Below are positions 1-13,900 of a stretch of DNA of 64,000 nucleotides, piece after piece (position 1 is the first letter of the stretch; every line of letters starts with the position of its first letter). The position numbers were made by a program, and so were the translations under genes. Below the pieces are notes generated by a model, which made no database searches, had not been told where the DNA came from, and was given only the letters and a program-made list of their open reading frames with translations. The DNA comes from Wuchereria bancrofti. Lineage: Eukaryota; Nematoda; Chromadorea; Rhabditida; Onchocercidae. The DNA is taken from contig SSBO01000009.1 in the NCBI GenBank assembly GCA_005281725.1, positions 11,093,362-11,157,361 of the forward strand, read 5' to 3'.

Positions 1-2003
1 TAGTAGCACTTGGTGGTGTATTTTACTTTTTTTTTTAAGTATTGTTAAGCAGAAAAGATCTTATAAGACTACAATCTTTGTTTTTTTTTCTATCATTTTT
101 AATCAATGATAACTTTTTTTTTGTTAGTCTCTCCTTTATTTATCAAAAAAAAAAATCATGTCCTTTTCTTTGATTAAATTCCGAATCGTTTATCATCAAT
201 CGTTCCTTTTTAATTCTATTTGATCTTATTTTGCTATTATTAAATGGAAAATTTTCATTATTAAATGCAAAATTTTTAAAAAAAATGAAATTTAATTGTT
301 AACCTATCACATTCAGGCAATTACATCTAATAAAATACAAATAAATGCTATAACTATTAATAGTTTTTTTTTTATTCTAATATTTGTAGCATATTTTCAT
401 TTTTGAATTAAAATTTTGTTGAATAGTTAAAAAAAACGTGAATTTTCTTTGGATTTTTTTTTGAATAGTTAAATTTGAATAGTTAAAAACAGTGAAATTT
501 AATGCTTTCTCTCTTAGCTACCGTAATAACTTTTGTTAATCTTTTCATATCGCTGTATCACTCAATACACCTTTGAATGTATCACTTTGATAAGAAGTCT
601 GATAAGAAGGCTAATTGATAAATATAAAAAAGCTACAGCTAATTGAATGTAAATGAACGTTTCATGTGAATCCTTTTAAAAGCTTTATTCTTACTTATTA
701 TACAGTCTGAATCAATTTTTCATTCCAATTTTATTTTTTGAACATTTTTTTTTTTTGCAAAAAAGTTTCAAACATATCACTTTGTTATACTGTAAAATTT
801 CATTTAAAAAAAGTGTCATTACGAAAGGATAAAATTACTAAACGATGTAAATGTAATTATTGCAATTTGAAATTTGTTAAATAAGCTAAGTAAATGCAAA
901 ACTGTTAATTGGCCAACTTAGTTGGTTTTGTTTTATCTTAAAATGATTTCCGTTTATTCTTGCATATTCTTTCTCATTTTGTTAATTATACGACAATATT
1001 CCAAACATTTCTACCACGTCATATTCGGCTTATCAAGTCTAAGAAGCCTGGCAAGTACACGTTACTTACGTCATGAACAGAACTTGTTATGCTTGTGTGT
1101 TCGTTTTTTTTTTCTGCTTCAGTAAAATTGGGCGACAAATATTTCTATTATAAAACGAAGCTTACTTAACGATTCTTTCGTTAGCATATCTATAGTTTTC
1201 GTCAAAATAGCACAACTGCTGCGATTAATTTCGATTATATTCCGGAATTAAATTTAATTTTCTTGTCTTGAAGTTACCTCTTAAAGTATTGAAAAATTTC
1301 CTTAGCTTTTGACATTGTAAACGAATGATACAGCTCAATCGTAATTTCCTTTAAAGAAAGATAAATATAACCATTTCCTGTAAATTACATCAATTATTGA
1401 CGACCGGAATGCTATTTCCTCAATAATTGGAAATGAAAAAATGATTTGTCAAATATCAACTTCAATATCTTTCCCCCGTAAAATTTGTAAAAGTGTCATG
1501 AAACTTATATTTCAATATTATTTTAATTGGATTTCTCATTAACTCATTTAATAGAGAATTAGTATTAAAAAGCTAAAAGATCAAAAATATCAACAAAAAG
1601 GAATTGTTCAACTTATTGCAAATATTTGTTACTAAAAAGATAAATTGAAAAAAAGTGATTTGTCAGATACCAATTTCAATATCTTTCTCTCGTAGAATTT
1701 GTAAAAGTGTCATGAAACATGAAAGTGTCATGAAACTTATATTTCAATATTATTTTAATTGGATTTCTCATTAACTCATTTAAAAAGAAATTAATGTTAG
1801 AAAGTTAAAAGGTTAGAAAATATCAACAAAAAGTTATTTAACTTGTCACAAACACTTATTTTTCTACGAGACAAATTGTCGTACCGGATTGTAAATTTTT
1901 AATAGATTAAATAAAACGATAATCAACGATATCCGATGCGGTAATATAATTAGAGCGCATATCCTTAGCTCTTATATATTACAAAATTCAGCTTATATAT
2001 AAA
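1..2003. other. AT-rich upstream intergenic region
   Basis: No gene is supported here. Homopolymer T and A runs and short open frames occur without family similarity or splice context. The last 30 bases contain TATATA-like tracts just before the ATG at 2004, which may belong to the promoter or leader of the hemopexin-like gene. The only structure seen is the two-copy direct repeat listed separately. Confidence 0.6.
1440..1845. repeat. two-copy imperfect direct repeat, about 170-190 bp each
   Basis: Copy 1 (about 1440-1613) and copy 2 (about 1655-1845) share long stretches, including one that runs from 'gtaaaagtgtcatgaaac' through 'ggatttctcattaactcatt'. Copy 2 carries an internal 14-base duplication of 'catgaaa.gtgt'. 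This is a local tandem duplication in non-coding DNA. Confidence 0.75.
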
Positions 2004-4692
2004 ATGTGGTTGTACAGTGCAACCGTATTGACTGCTTTTACTTATTTGGTATGTTCCAGTAATCTGTTTGATGCCAAAAAACGACACAAAAAGGTAATCT
2101 ATGTTTTATTTCTATTATTTTACCTTAAAATTCAAGTAAAATTTAACTTTCATATCAATTTTCAATTTATTATTTTTATGTATTACAATTTTTAATTGAT
2201 ATCAAAATTAACCAAAGATCAGTAAATGGGCTAATTTCGGAGAGTTAATTTTTATTACTTAACTTTAGATTTTGTTAAAGCAACAGTTAAAATTATTTTT
2301 TTTTTGCGTATAACAATTGAGTTGAGCTGTGTGCATTTAATCGAAATCTCAAAATTCATCCAATAGAATTTTCAAAATTTCATTTTTTTTTTCTTCCGAA
2401 TTTTTAGGATGGAAGTCATACACCTTCAGTAAACTATCGTCGTCGTTATCGTTTATCATCAGCTGATAAAGAAGAGATACAAATTCCCATGAAAATACCT
2501 AAATTATCAAGGGCACAAAAAATAGCATTGATTATTGAATCAGGGCAAAATCCATTTGAAAAGAAGCGAAAACGAAAAGAGAAAGGTTATTTTAAAAAAA
2601 AAATGTTTTTTTTCATCAATTTCTACAAACAAACGGTTATTATTTATTAAAAAAAAATATTATTTAATTTTTTTAAAGAGATATTAAAAGATTTGACATT
2701 GATTTCAGGAAAGATACGTTTAAGAAAGCTAAGACATGTGCGACAATATCCGAACAATGCATATTTGTTGTTGGATGATAACGATGGTGATGAACTGCAG
2801 TGGAATCTTAATATGTATCGTGAAACTGTTACTGATAAAATGCAAAAACAAAAACAACAAGAAGAAGAATCTAGAAGATTCGAGAATTCTCGATGGGAAG
2901 CAGATATGGAATTAGCAACAACAACAACAACAACGCTAATTAAAACTGAATGGGAAAAAATTAAAAAATCATATAATGGAAGTAATAATTGGGAAAGTTC
3001 AACATTATGGTACTGGGATACTTCAACAAATCATCCAACATATTGGGATACCTCTATGACCTCTAATTTTTGGCAAACATCTACCAAAGAACCATTTTGG
3101 AGACAAAATATTGAAACAGTAATAACTACTACTACTACTACTGCTATATCACCTATCATTGATAGTATTGCTTTTAAAACTACCTCTGCAGCACCTGTAC
3201 CAGATGTAACCGAAGAGTTTATCTGGGTTGCAACACCAGTTTCATCTCCAAAATCACATCAACCAATTGCTCTACCTATAAAAAGTTGTCCACATCGTTT
3301 TGATGCTGTCACACGTGGTATTGTTAACATTCTCAATTAATATCATTGCAAAAAAAAAATAATTACTGAATCAAAAACTCAAAAGTTTTACTCATTCAAA
3401 ACAAAAAAAAAAAATTCACTAAATTCGCAAATATTTTTTAAATTACTAAGTTATTTGCTATTCAATTTAGTTCTGAGGATAAAACTGTAAAAATTGAAAC
3501 TCTTATCCAAATGTATAAGTTTGTTTTAATTTTAATTTCAAAATTTAAATTTAAAATTTGTAGCATTTAATGGTCGTACATATGTATTTGCTCGTGATCG
3601 TGTATATCAACTTTGGAGACATGATAATTTACATCAAAAAGCATCATTTCTTGTCAGTGAGATGTTCCCAAAAGGTCCGCGTACCGTTACCGTAGCATAC
3701 ACTAATAATAGAAGCGGTGTAACGGTACTTATTGAACATCAAACAGTTTACCGATATCGATGGAATCGAAAGAATAAAGTTTTCTATGTTAGTATTTATA
3801 TTATTAATTTAAATCACATCTTCTTTATGGAATATTTTAATTCAATTTCATTTTAATAATGAAATTAAATTAAGAATTGTGACAAATATTTTGCAGCTTG
3901 CTCGAAAGAGTCCTCAAACATTAACAAAGAAAATACCCGTATATCCCCGTGCAGGATTTCAATGGGTAGATGGTAATCAAGTCCTTGTTGAAGTAAATTC
4001 TTTTGATTTTCTTTTCTCATCATTTGTAAAAAGAAGCCTAACTTGTTTGTATTTAAAAAAAAAAAAAACTTTGGTATTTTTATAGTTGAATTCAAATGTT
4101 CAATTTTTGGATAACAAATGGAATTATCAGAGAAATTTTAGGGTGATAATTTTGCAACATACGATGCTTACTGGAATGTTGCAACATTTTCCGGCTTAAC
4201 AACAAATTATTTTCCACAATTTCCACGTGATCTAATTGGATTAACTTATCAGAATGACACCTTTTTCATTCTTTATACAGCATCCAATAAAATACAGGTA
4301 AAAAATGAAAATGATTAATTATGAAAGTTATTTTATTATTACATATTTTAACAATATTCCATTATCTGATAAAAATCGCACTAAAAAGATTAGCTATAAA
4401 TCTTTTTCAGTACAAATGTACCAAATTTTTGGTCAGGGTCAAAATTTTGGTTTTTTATAAACCAAATTTTCTTTTCATATTAACTAATTAAACGAATTAA
4501 TTGTCTGATTGCAAAATTACCCACTGTTGAATGAAATTTTACTAATCAATTCGTTTTAAGCATGTAAAATTACTACTCAATTTTATTCATTTAAGCAATA
4601 AGTTATTTCAGATTTATGATACGGGCAAATATCGAGTGATACAAGAATACCCTATTCAAATTAGCGAATTCGTGGGTTGCTTTAATGGGTAA
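2004..4692 (+). CDS. secreted hemopexin-like domain protein, 7 exons
   Basis: Exons: 2004-2093, 2408-2585, 2709-3317, 3564-3787, 3897-3992, 4142-4297, 4612-4692. The phases join without a break and give 477 residues. Residues 1-18 are a hydrophobic signal peptide (MWLYSATVLTAFTYLVC), followed by a basic Lys/Arg-rich stretch and a long Thr/Trp-rich low-complexity linker with two coding microsatellites (ACA at about 2918, ACT at about 3126). Residues 283-474 form a hemopexin-like four-bladed propeller: it opens with CPHRFDAVT, has FNGRTYVF and YQLW blade motifs, and closes with a Cys (C474) three residues before the stop. That matches the first-to-last Cys disulphide of the family. No HExxH metalloprotease site is seen, so this is a stand-alone hemopexin protein, probably extracellular and binding ligand or matrix. 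The start is the only ATG giving a signal peptide. The exact biological role is unknown. Confidence 0.82.
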
Positions 4693-7600
4693 TAAAATGG
4701 AAATCTCAGAGCATATTGACACAATGAAATTTTTTGCCTTTGTTCAACAGATTGCCTTTTCTTTCGTTAATTGTAATCTATTTTGAGTTATAATGTTTAC
4801 AACATTTGTTATTATTTCGATACTTTATTTTTGTTATATTTGTTTAATCTCTTCCAAATTTTCATTTGACACATTCAATTCGAATATTTTCGAATTAAGT
4901 GAATGTTTCTATGAAATTTGAGAGAATTTTGAATGAGTGTTTATGAACTCACTTAGATCATTTTGCTTAATTATCAGTTCAGTAAGCCAACCAATGTTTT
5001 TCAGACTGATAAGCAAAACCTAATTTTGACTTACTAATATACTGTTATGTTCAGTTTGCCTGAATTTTATCACTGATTCACCATTAATATTCTCAACTTG
5101 CATCTAAGCCAACTGTTACAACAAAAGTTCTACCTCACTTTTCCGTTCCTGAAAATAACATTTTGCTTCTTAATGCATTTGTATTTTAAAAAAAAGGGCA
5201 AAAATTTTTGGGTAAAAATGTGATAAGAAGCAAAAAAAAATACGAAATAAATGCTTTTTAATGAATTCTTTTCTTATCATTTAAGCTGATCAATTAGAGC
5301 TTTAATGGCAAAATAAAATAAATTATAGCCTCGAAATTTCAAAATATTTTATCGCCTCCATTTTATTAAGCCAGGATGGATAGTGTTGTTAGGACTATTG
5401 TTAAAAGCTTTTTTGTATTATCATAATTCAATTCTTTTGATATCTAAAGTAATACATTTAAATAATGAAACACAGTTTAGTAACAAATTCTCGAAACAAG
5501 CTTGAAAGTTAAAATTTCCAGTAGAACTAGAATAACTATAAAATTACGTAAAACTCAAAATTTTTTCTATTTGTTTAAAAAATTTTTTATCGTTTGGAGG
5601 TTATTTTCCTGTTAGCATCAGAAATTATTCTCATCCATTCTGGTAAATATTGCATGGTCTTTCGATAATTTGAATATTTCAATTTATTCTTTCCACCTTA
5701 AGATATATCAAAATTTTTTTTATATATCAAAATTTTATTTTCATAATTACTGCAAATGTATTATTCCTCACTGCCACTTTTATTTACTCAATTCATAAAT
5801 GACAAATAATATTTCTAATGCTATCACTATGAGAATCTTTTCTTTCTTATAAAATTGCTTAAATTTCTTAAAAATTACAAACTAACTACTCTCTTCTTAT
5901 ATTCATTCAATTTTTCTTACCATTTTATTTCAGTATACAAGTTTATTAGTAATTCCAATTTTTCGTAATTTCATTTTTGAGCAATAATAAGCTAAATTTG
6001 CTGAACTAATTTGGTTCATTATTATCTTTTCCATTCAATTACATTTTAATGAAATGGAAAATTTTTCGATAAATTTTGCCCAAGTTTTATTACTATCTTT
6101 TAACTCTTATATTTTTAAGCGTACTCATCACATTGTTCTATAACTAAAATCTAAAAAGTTAGACTAACCTTCCAATCTAAAAAGTTAGACTAACCTTTCA
6201 GGCTTTAATAATATCAGTGAAAACTTGTTTTCTCTTTGCTCAAACATCGTTCACTATTTCAAGTGATAATAAAATCAAAACTGAAATAGCAATTTCATCG
6301 AAAAGCTAGCACATCAAATGATTATGGAATAATGTTGCAATGATATTTCTTCTTATCAATCATTTTCGTCTGCTCTTTCTTCCCGTAGCAGAGATTTCAA
6401 TCTTTGTTAATTTCATCGAACAACAACAGACTGCCCGTGTATAACAACGTTTCTCGGATAAAACAGTCTTTCTCTTTTTAAAAACTTCAATTTACAAAAA
6501 TTCATAATTTTACCATTTTTGAAATTCTATTTTAAAAATGAACTGATGACATATGTGTTCATTGCTACCTGAAATGTTCACATTGTTTTTTCTTTGTTTT
6601 TTTGTTTTGCTTAATGTATGTTTACGTTGTGCTTGTCAACATATCATACAAGCATTACTGTGCTTCCTTTGTTTGCTTTTCACAAAAAAAAAGTTTCCAA
6701 CTTTCAAATCGAATTTTTAGCGTAACTTTCTGTTCTTAGCTTCTTCTCATCTTTAATTAGCAATTATATTGACAAGTTTTCAATATAATATTTTTATCAG
6801 GGAATAAAATTGAATTATATAACATTAAAATTTGAAAATATTTTACAAAATTAAAGAAATGATTTGTTTTCCCTTTGTTTAAAATTAAACAAAAAATGTC
6901 AGCTATTAATTTTTTTTACTTCAGAAGTTGACAAAATGTTTAACTCATTCTAAATTATTACATTCTCTAAAACTGTATCTTCTTGAAATTCATAAAATTA
7001 AATGTTAAAATGATCAGTGATAATTGTAAAAGATGTGTGCAAGAGGAATTGATCATTTTGATTAAATTTGATTAAGCTATTGAAATGTTATGGAGTTATC
7101 ACAAGAAGTGGTAAAACAGTTTTTAAAGGACAAAGAAATGAATTAATTATCAAATTCTTAAAATCAAAACTTATGCATAATTTTCGAAACATTGGAACAG
7201 TTTATTATGAAAGCGGTAAGTTAATCATCAGAAATGAATATTTGATGAACAAATGTTGTCACTCAATTTCAAAAAGAAGTGGACAAGATTGATTTGTTTG
7301 AAAGTATTATGAAAGAGTCAACAATAATAATTGAAGTAAAAAGACGTATGCAAAAATGGACAGTGGTCAAAGTGATTATAGTTCTATAATTATTTCAATA
7401 ACATATTTAATTAACAAAAGTATTGACAGTTAAATTATTCGATTTTTGAAAAAATAAAATATTATGGCAAAGAAGAATTAAGGAATGGAAAAAGTGTGAA
7501 GATAACATTTGATAGTAATATACGATTTCAAAAATATGATACAATTTGATATTTTTAGAAAAGAGATTTAAATTTTTTTCTTTCTCTAAAAACAAAAACT

Positions 7601-7748
7601 TTTTGCAAAATGTTATCATTGAATTAATCTTAAATTTTCTGCTTATTATTTGATGCAGATAACTTATCAGATTTTTTTTTCAATGTAACTTTTATTCATG
7701 AGTGATTTTAATAGAGAAATGTCACAGCTTTCAATAGCCGGTATATAT
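4693..7748. other. intergenic region between convergent genes
   Basis: This separates the 3' end of the hemopexin-like gene from the 3' end of the beta-galactosidase gene. It is AT-rich and lacks convincing exons. A short open frame at 7068-7292 has no recognisable family, signal peptide or splice context. A perfect or near-perfect 26-bp direct duplication lies at 6148-6199. Confidence 0.6.
6148..6199. repeat. 26-bp tandem duplication
   Basis: Two adjacent copies of a unit beginning 'aatctaaaaagttagactaa' (6148-6173 and 6174-6199), identical except at the final base(s). Confidence 0.85.
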
Positions 7749-7940
7749 GATCATCACTTTAACTCTCAGTAAAATTGAATGATCATCACTTTAACTCTCA
7801 GTAAAATTGAATGATTATCACTTTAACTCTCAGTAAAATTGAATGATCATCACTTTAACTCTCAGTAAAATTGAATGATTATCACTTTAACTCTCAGTAA
7901 AATTGAATGATTATCACTTTAACTCTCAGTAAAATTGAAT
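7749..7940. repeat. 32-bp tandem array, six units, overlapping a stop codon
   Basis: There are six units of exactly 32 bp, beginning 'gatcatcactttaactctca'. They are nearly identical and differ mainly at the fourth base (c or t). The right-most unit contains the last codons and the TAA stop (7919-7921) of the minus-strand beta-galactosidase gene. The array therefore grew out of the terminal coding exon into the 3' UTR. Confidence 0.95.
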
Positions 7941-10900
7941 ATTGGATGATCTATAAAACTGATAATACAGAATTGCTTCTGGCAATTCCCGGGTTGTTCC
8001 AATTCTAGCATAATAACCGTATTGTGATGTTTTAGATATGGTTTTGGCACGTAGAGAGTAATCTGAATTTAACAGTAAATGATCTAATGGCAATAGAATT
8101 ACTTTAAAAATTGTAATAAATATTTAGGATTAGAAATGACAGTTAAATTGTTCATTGTTCGATTAATAATCATTACATGAAATCAATTACCTGAGGTCCA
8201 ATATTTGGCCAATATCGGCCAATGTTATGTCCATTAATGAATACCTGTCCTTTGCCCCAATTACTTGGATTCAAGAAAGTATCAGCAAGATGATTTGCAT
8301 AGAAATGTCCCATATATAAACCTATTCCATTTTTATTTTTCTGAAATCCTTGCAGCACTTTAGCTAATTATATGAGTTAGTCCAATAAATTTAAGCTTTT
8401 GAGATGAAAATTAAGATTTAGAAAAAAAAAATATGATGATGAATGATAAGCAAAGTAGAAAAATATATACAAAACTTATTAAATTAATGATTGTTGATTC
8501 CTTCAAATGAATTGATAAATGTAAATTAGTATAAATAATAACAATTTGAAAATTTTTTGAAATATCACTTTATCACTTAGACTTAGGCAAAATAAACATA
8601 CACTGAAATAGTTCCATCTCGAAATTCGTTGAGCCATTGAAACCATTAATTTTGAATGTAGGCCACATTGTATCCAATCATCGACTATTTGCCCATCAAG
8701 CGTTACATTTGTTAATATACCCTGAATATTAGGCTGTTTTCTTGTGATAAACAGCAAAACAATACTGATAATGATGATAGCTTATCATAATTACAACGAT
8801 AAATCATAATAATGATTCATCGCTGTAATTATGAACTGTAACAATGAGCATCATATAATTTAAATAATTTTCTTTCTTTAAAATATCATAGTCAGTTCAA
8901 TAAATCAGAAGCGAACATTCATCTCACTTTGAAAAGATGGATTTTAATTAATTACTTCAAATTTTACAAAAAAAAAATCAAATACTTTGAAATCATTGAT
9001 CGTTGGAATTGTTCGACGTCCTTGATTTTCTACTAATATTCCAAGTGTGGCATTTGCCCTTGCACCTCTTAAATATACCCAGTGCTTCCAATAACTATCA
9101 AATCTATTTACCAGTATTCCCTGGAAATTTCTCTTGAATAAAAAATTCAAAATTGGCTTTGTTTTAATTTTTTTTTTCTGATTTTAAGATTAAAATTAGA
9201 CGAAATGAAGTTGTCTTGAAAATTAATTAATTTAATAATGATTATATTCATTTGATTGAGTAATGAAATAAGATAGTTGAATTAAAGTTTTTTTTGAAAT
9301 GTACCTGTAATTCATTATCAATTAACACATAACCACGATCTTTTATTAGCGGTATTGTAAGATTTGTTCCACCAAATTTCAGCGTCGTATAGTATATCAC
9401 AAAACCTGTCAAAATTTTTTCGAAATTTAGAAATCAAATTTGATATCTTAATAACTTGTTTATAACAGGAAAAGAAATGATGCAATTTGCAATACATTTG
9501 CGCATTTCACATTTGAAAAAGTTGATTAAATTAATTTTAGGATTAAAAAAAAAGAAATAATTTTAAAAGGGATCTACCAAATGGATGTTCGAGCTGTTCA
9601 AATGAAATTGGATACTTTGTTGCTTGACAATATTGGCTTGCTGTAACTAATTTCCAAAAATGTTTCCCTAGCGGTAAAATTTCTTTCAACTTTACACTAC
9701 CATAACCAATTTTCCTGGAAAAGAACTGATTTTATAACGATCAAAAAGTCTTAATACAATTACTTGAATTTTAATACAATTATTTGAAAAAAAAGAAAAA
9801 ATATTCCATTACTTTCTAAGATGTTAGAATTGAAATATATTTCATGATGAATCAGAATGAATGGAAATAATTTAACATAGAAGTTTTAAATTAAAAAATG
9901 AAAGAAAAATGTGCAAAATTTATTTTGAATTTTTATTTTGACCATAAAATTCTAATTTCATACATCCTAAGTAATGAAATAACACATATTAACTATATAA
10001 AATTATATCTTTAATTCCTTAAATTTTAGAATTACATTAATTTTTTTATTATTTTAAATTACTTACAAATTATCCCGTGGTATGTCGCTTGGTTTATGCG
10101 GCCAATCTGATTTACTAGCCAACCAATTTCTTATTGCAATATATTTTTGAGTTAAATCACCTGCCTCAGTTAGTGGAGCAGTATAATCGTAAGATGTTAT
10201 TACCTATTTAATAAATATTTCCATTAATAGAACTATTAAATGAGAATTTGAAATTTTTTACAATTTATAATTGCTTGGGAAAAAAGAAAATAAAGAATTC
10301 AGTACATTCAGATTTGATAAATTAATGTTTAGGAAATGAATCAGTGACGAATTTAATGTTTTCCGAATAACAGATCAATCTAGAAAGTAGCTTTAAACGG
10401 TATAATTATTCAATTTCAAGAAAATTATAATTTATTGGCTGATCTGTTGGTATATTTAAAGACCGTTATTCTTTGCTAAAGTAAATGGCAAAGAACAACG
10501 ATCTTCAAATACGGAAGGTTTTTCATATGCGGAAGAATAACGGTCATCAAATACGGAAGGTTTTCACATGCGGAAGAATAAGAATCTTCAAATACGGAAG
10601 GTTTTTCATATACGGAAGAATGACGGTTATCAAATACGGAAGGTTTTCATATGCGGAAGAATAACGGTCATCAAATACGGAAGGTTTTCATATGCGGAAG
10701 AATAAGAGTCTTCAAATACGGAAGGTTTTTCATATGCGGAAGAATAACGGTCATCAAATACGGAAGGTTTTCATATGCGAAAGAATAAGAGTCTTCAAAT
10801 ACGGAAGGTTTTTCATATACGGAAGAATGACGGTTATCAAGTACGGAAGGTTTTCATATGCGGAAGAATAACGGTCATCAAATACGGAAGGTTTTCATAT

Positions 10901-13900
10901 GCGGAAGAATAACGGTCATCAAATACGGAAGGTTTTCACATGCGGAAGAATAAGAATCTTCAAATACGGAAGGTTTTTCATATATGGAAGAATAACGGTC
11001 ATCAAATATGAAAGGATACAAGCGTCTTTCGTAATTTCTAAAAGTTCTGACATAGATTTACTTTGCAGTAACAATTTTGGTTTTAAAATCTTACCGGTGC
11101 GGTAATTTCAGCTCCATTCCAGTAACCGAAATTGGTGCCACCATGGAACATATAAAAATTAATGTTTGCACCAAGTTGATACATATAATCAGCTGTATCA
11201 ATGATTTCTGTTATTGATGGTAACTTTTGACTCCTTTGACCCCAAATAACCAACCATCCAGGATAAAATTCGGAGTTCACCAATGGTCCTATACATTGAT
11301 TTATTTCAAAACTTGGCAAAATTTTTTCAGAAATATTAAAAAGCTTTAATTGAACTTCTATATGACTGTTTTTACACAAAATAAAAAAGCAAAGTCTAAA
11401 AATCACAAAAATTACATTAAGCACATTGCATTTTAAACTTTTCGACAGATTTCAGTGCCTCATTAATTTACTATAGTTGAAGAAATAGGAAAGATAAGAA
11501 ATGTATCTTTTCACTTATTGATTGATTAGAAATGGACAACCAAATTAATTTAAACTTAAAACATCGTAGAGAAGATTTGAATTATGTATGGAAGAATAAA
11601 AAAGTGTAATGGGATAGGAAAATCAATCGATAACTTCATTCTCAATAAAGTATAAAAAATTTTAAATTAAACATTAAAATTTTCCTACCCAAATCAAATT
11701 TTCTGATAGACCAATCATCAATCCAATCTCAATGACATATTCTAATTGAAAAGAACAAACCATGCGGTGCATAATGTCGTTGTATTGCAAAATATGCCTC
11801 AACATTTTGTCGAGTTGTTGGACCAAAATCGATTGTTGGATAAACACCTGCTATTGTGCCACATTTCAGGTAGGATTCTGCTGATCCATCAGCTATAAAT
11901 AATTGTAGAAAATTGAAGGATATTTAGAAAGTGACAATCTTTTGCATTTTTATAACAATAGTATCATTACTTAGTGAGTAATTGTATTTTTCTATTTAAA
12001 TTTCGCTTTCTTACTCTTACAATTTATAAAGTTTGCTTTCATACTGTAAATGAAATAACTTTGACTAATTGTAGTTATGGTTTTGTGATCGGTTTTGCTT
12101 AGTGCTCTAAGCTATTTAAATTCATACTTTGAGATATTTCTGCACTTTTTTGGATTGTAATCTTTGAAGAGAAAAAAAATTACTTTAATTGTTTACTAAT
12201 AAAATTTCTAAGAAAAAATTTTGTTAAGAAAAAGTTTTTTTTAGAGATATTTTTAGTATTTCAATGTGCTAGAAGTTTGATGATAAGTATTGCCATATAT
12301 ATTTTTTTTAGTTTCAGAGAATTAAAAAATAAGTAGTTTACTTAAACTATCTATTTTTTGTTTAGTGCTCTAAGCTATTTAAATTTAAAAAAAAAAGTAT
12401 TTTTAGGAATTTTATTTCATAAGAAGTAAGTACAAATAACAGTCGAACAGTTTTAACATTTTCTTTTGAAAAAATATTGATAATTTGCAAAATAATGGGA
12501 TGGAATTAGTTTTTTACAACTGAAATTAGCCGTCAAACGAATTTGAGTGCATTTGATTTAGAGTTATCAGCAATAAATTCATCTCAAATATCCATAACTG
12601 TGCTCAGTGCTTCTCGGCTATATAAATTTTAAAAACAGAGATCAATTATTGGGGAGGTGAAGCTGCTCAAATATCTCATAAAATGCGCAATAAAATAAGA
12701 TTCATATCTGTTCAATCAATTTTAATGATAAGATCTCTAACTAACTTATTAGTGATTGTTTTGTTTCATTTTGAGTAACAAGTGATAATTATCAGCTAGA
12801 GAACTGATAAAGATGTTCAGCAATTCACTTATAGCTAAAATTTCTTAAACATCAACGCAAAGTCATTTTGAAGAATTTCACGTGATAGCTAAAGAAAGAA
12901 TGAAAATTGAAATGAATAAAATTATTGATATCTAAAAAGTTTGGTTTGCACTTGTAATTTTCATGAAGTTTGGATCAGAGAACAAAAAGGCATTATCAAT
13001 TTTGAATAACAGTTTTGGATGTATTTTAAATTTCAAGCGCATTAAGACTTTCTTTCTCATCTAAACTTCTTGAAAATTGCAAATTCAATAAAGTAATAGG
13101 ATTGATGTAAAATTGTAAATGCGATATTTTCTTAATTAATACATCTATAACCTACTGGTATATTGGATGACATCTGGTCCAAGATGATATCGAACTATTT
13201 CACTTAATCGTTTCAGATAAATCTGATCGCATGCATAATGACTACCATATTCATTTTCCAGTTGTACCATCAGTATCGGACCACCATTTTTAAGCAAATA
13301 GGGATTCAGTATAGGTAACAAAACATTGAACCAAAGTTCCACTTCTTTTAGGAATCTGATTTTATTAGTTTTATGGTTAGATTAAATATAAAAATAGAAT
13401 GAATTATTTTTTTTTTACTTTTAATAAATAAACCCTAATTTTGCTGGGAGTTTTTCGTTTCGTTTCTCTTTTTTTTTTCCTTTTTGCTAATGCATTTATT
13501 ATCAATTCAATGTATAAAAATGTATCATTGATTGATTAAAAAAATGCACTATGTATGCAATTAATAAGGCACCTCCCAGAGATCAAACTAAATTTCTTTG
13601 AATTTTTCCGAAGATTTTGTTTTTGCACCGTTTGTCGGATGTTCTCTGATGAATGTTTCCATATTTATGAATAAGCCACCATGGGAGACCACCATTTTCC
13701 CATTCAGCACAAATATATGGACCAATCCTAAAAGAGACTTATATAAAGGCATTAAGTAAGATACTTCAGATTAATTAATACTAGAAATGTTATAAAGTAA
13801 TAAATATGCTAAAAATAATTTTTACCTTGCAAAGACGAAGAGTTGATTAGATGCAGCAAGTTCAATAAAACGTGTTATATTGCGTTTTCCATTAAACAGG

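Noticed and set aside
7068..7292. 74-codon open frame between convergent genes
   Set aside because: No known motif, no signal peptide, no splice partners; expected by chance in 3 kb of AT-rich DNA.
7749..11020. CRISPR array suggested by regular repeats
   Set aside because: Units are directly adjacent without unique spacers, and the host is eukaryotic.
10899..11105. A 68-codon open frame on the plus strand
   Set aside because: It is made by the intron minisatellite and repeats the same short peptide; it lies in an intron of the GH35 gene on the other strand.
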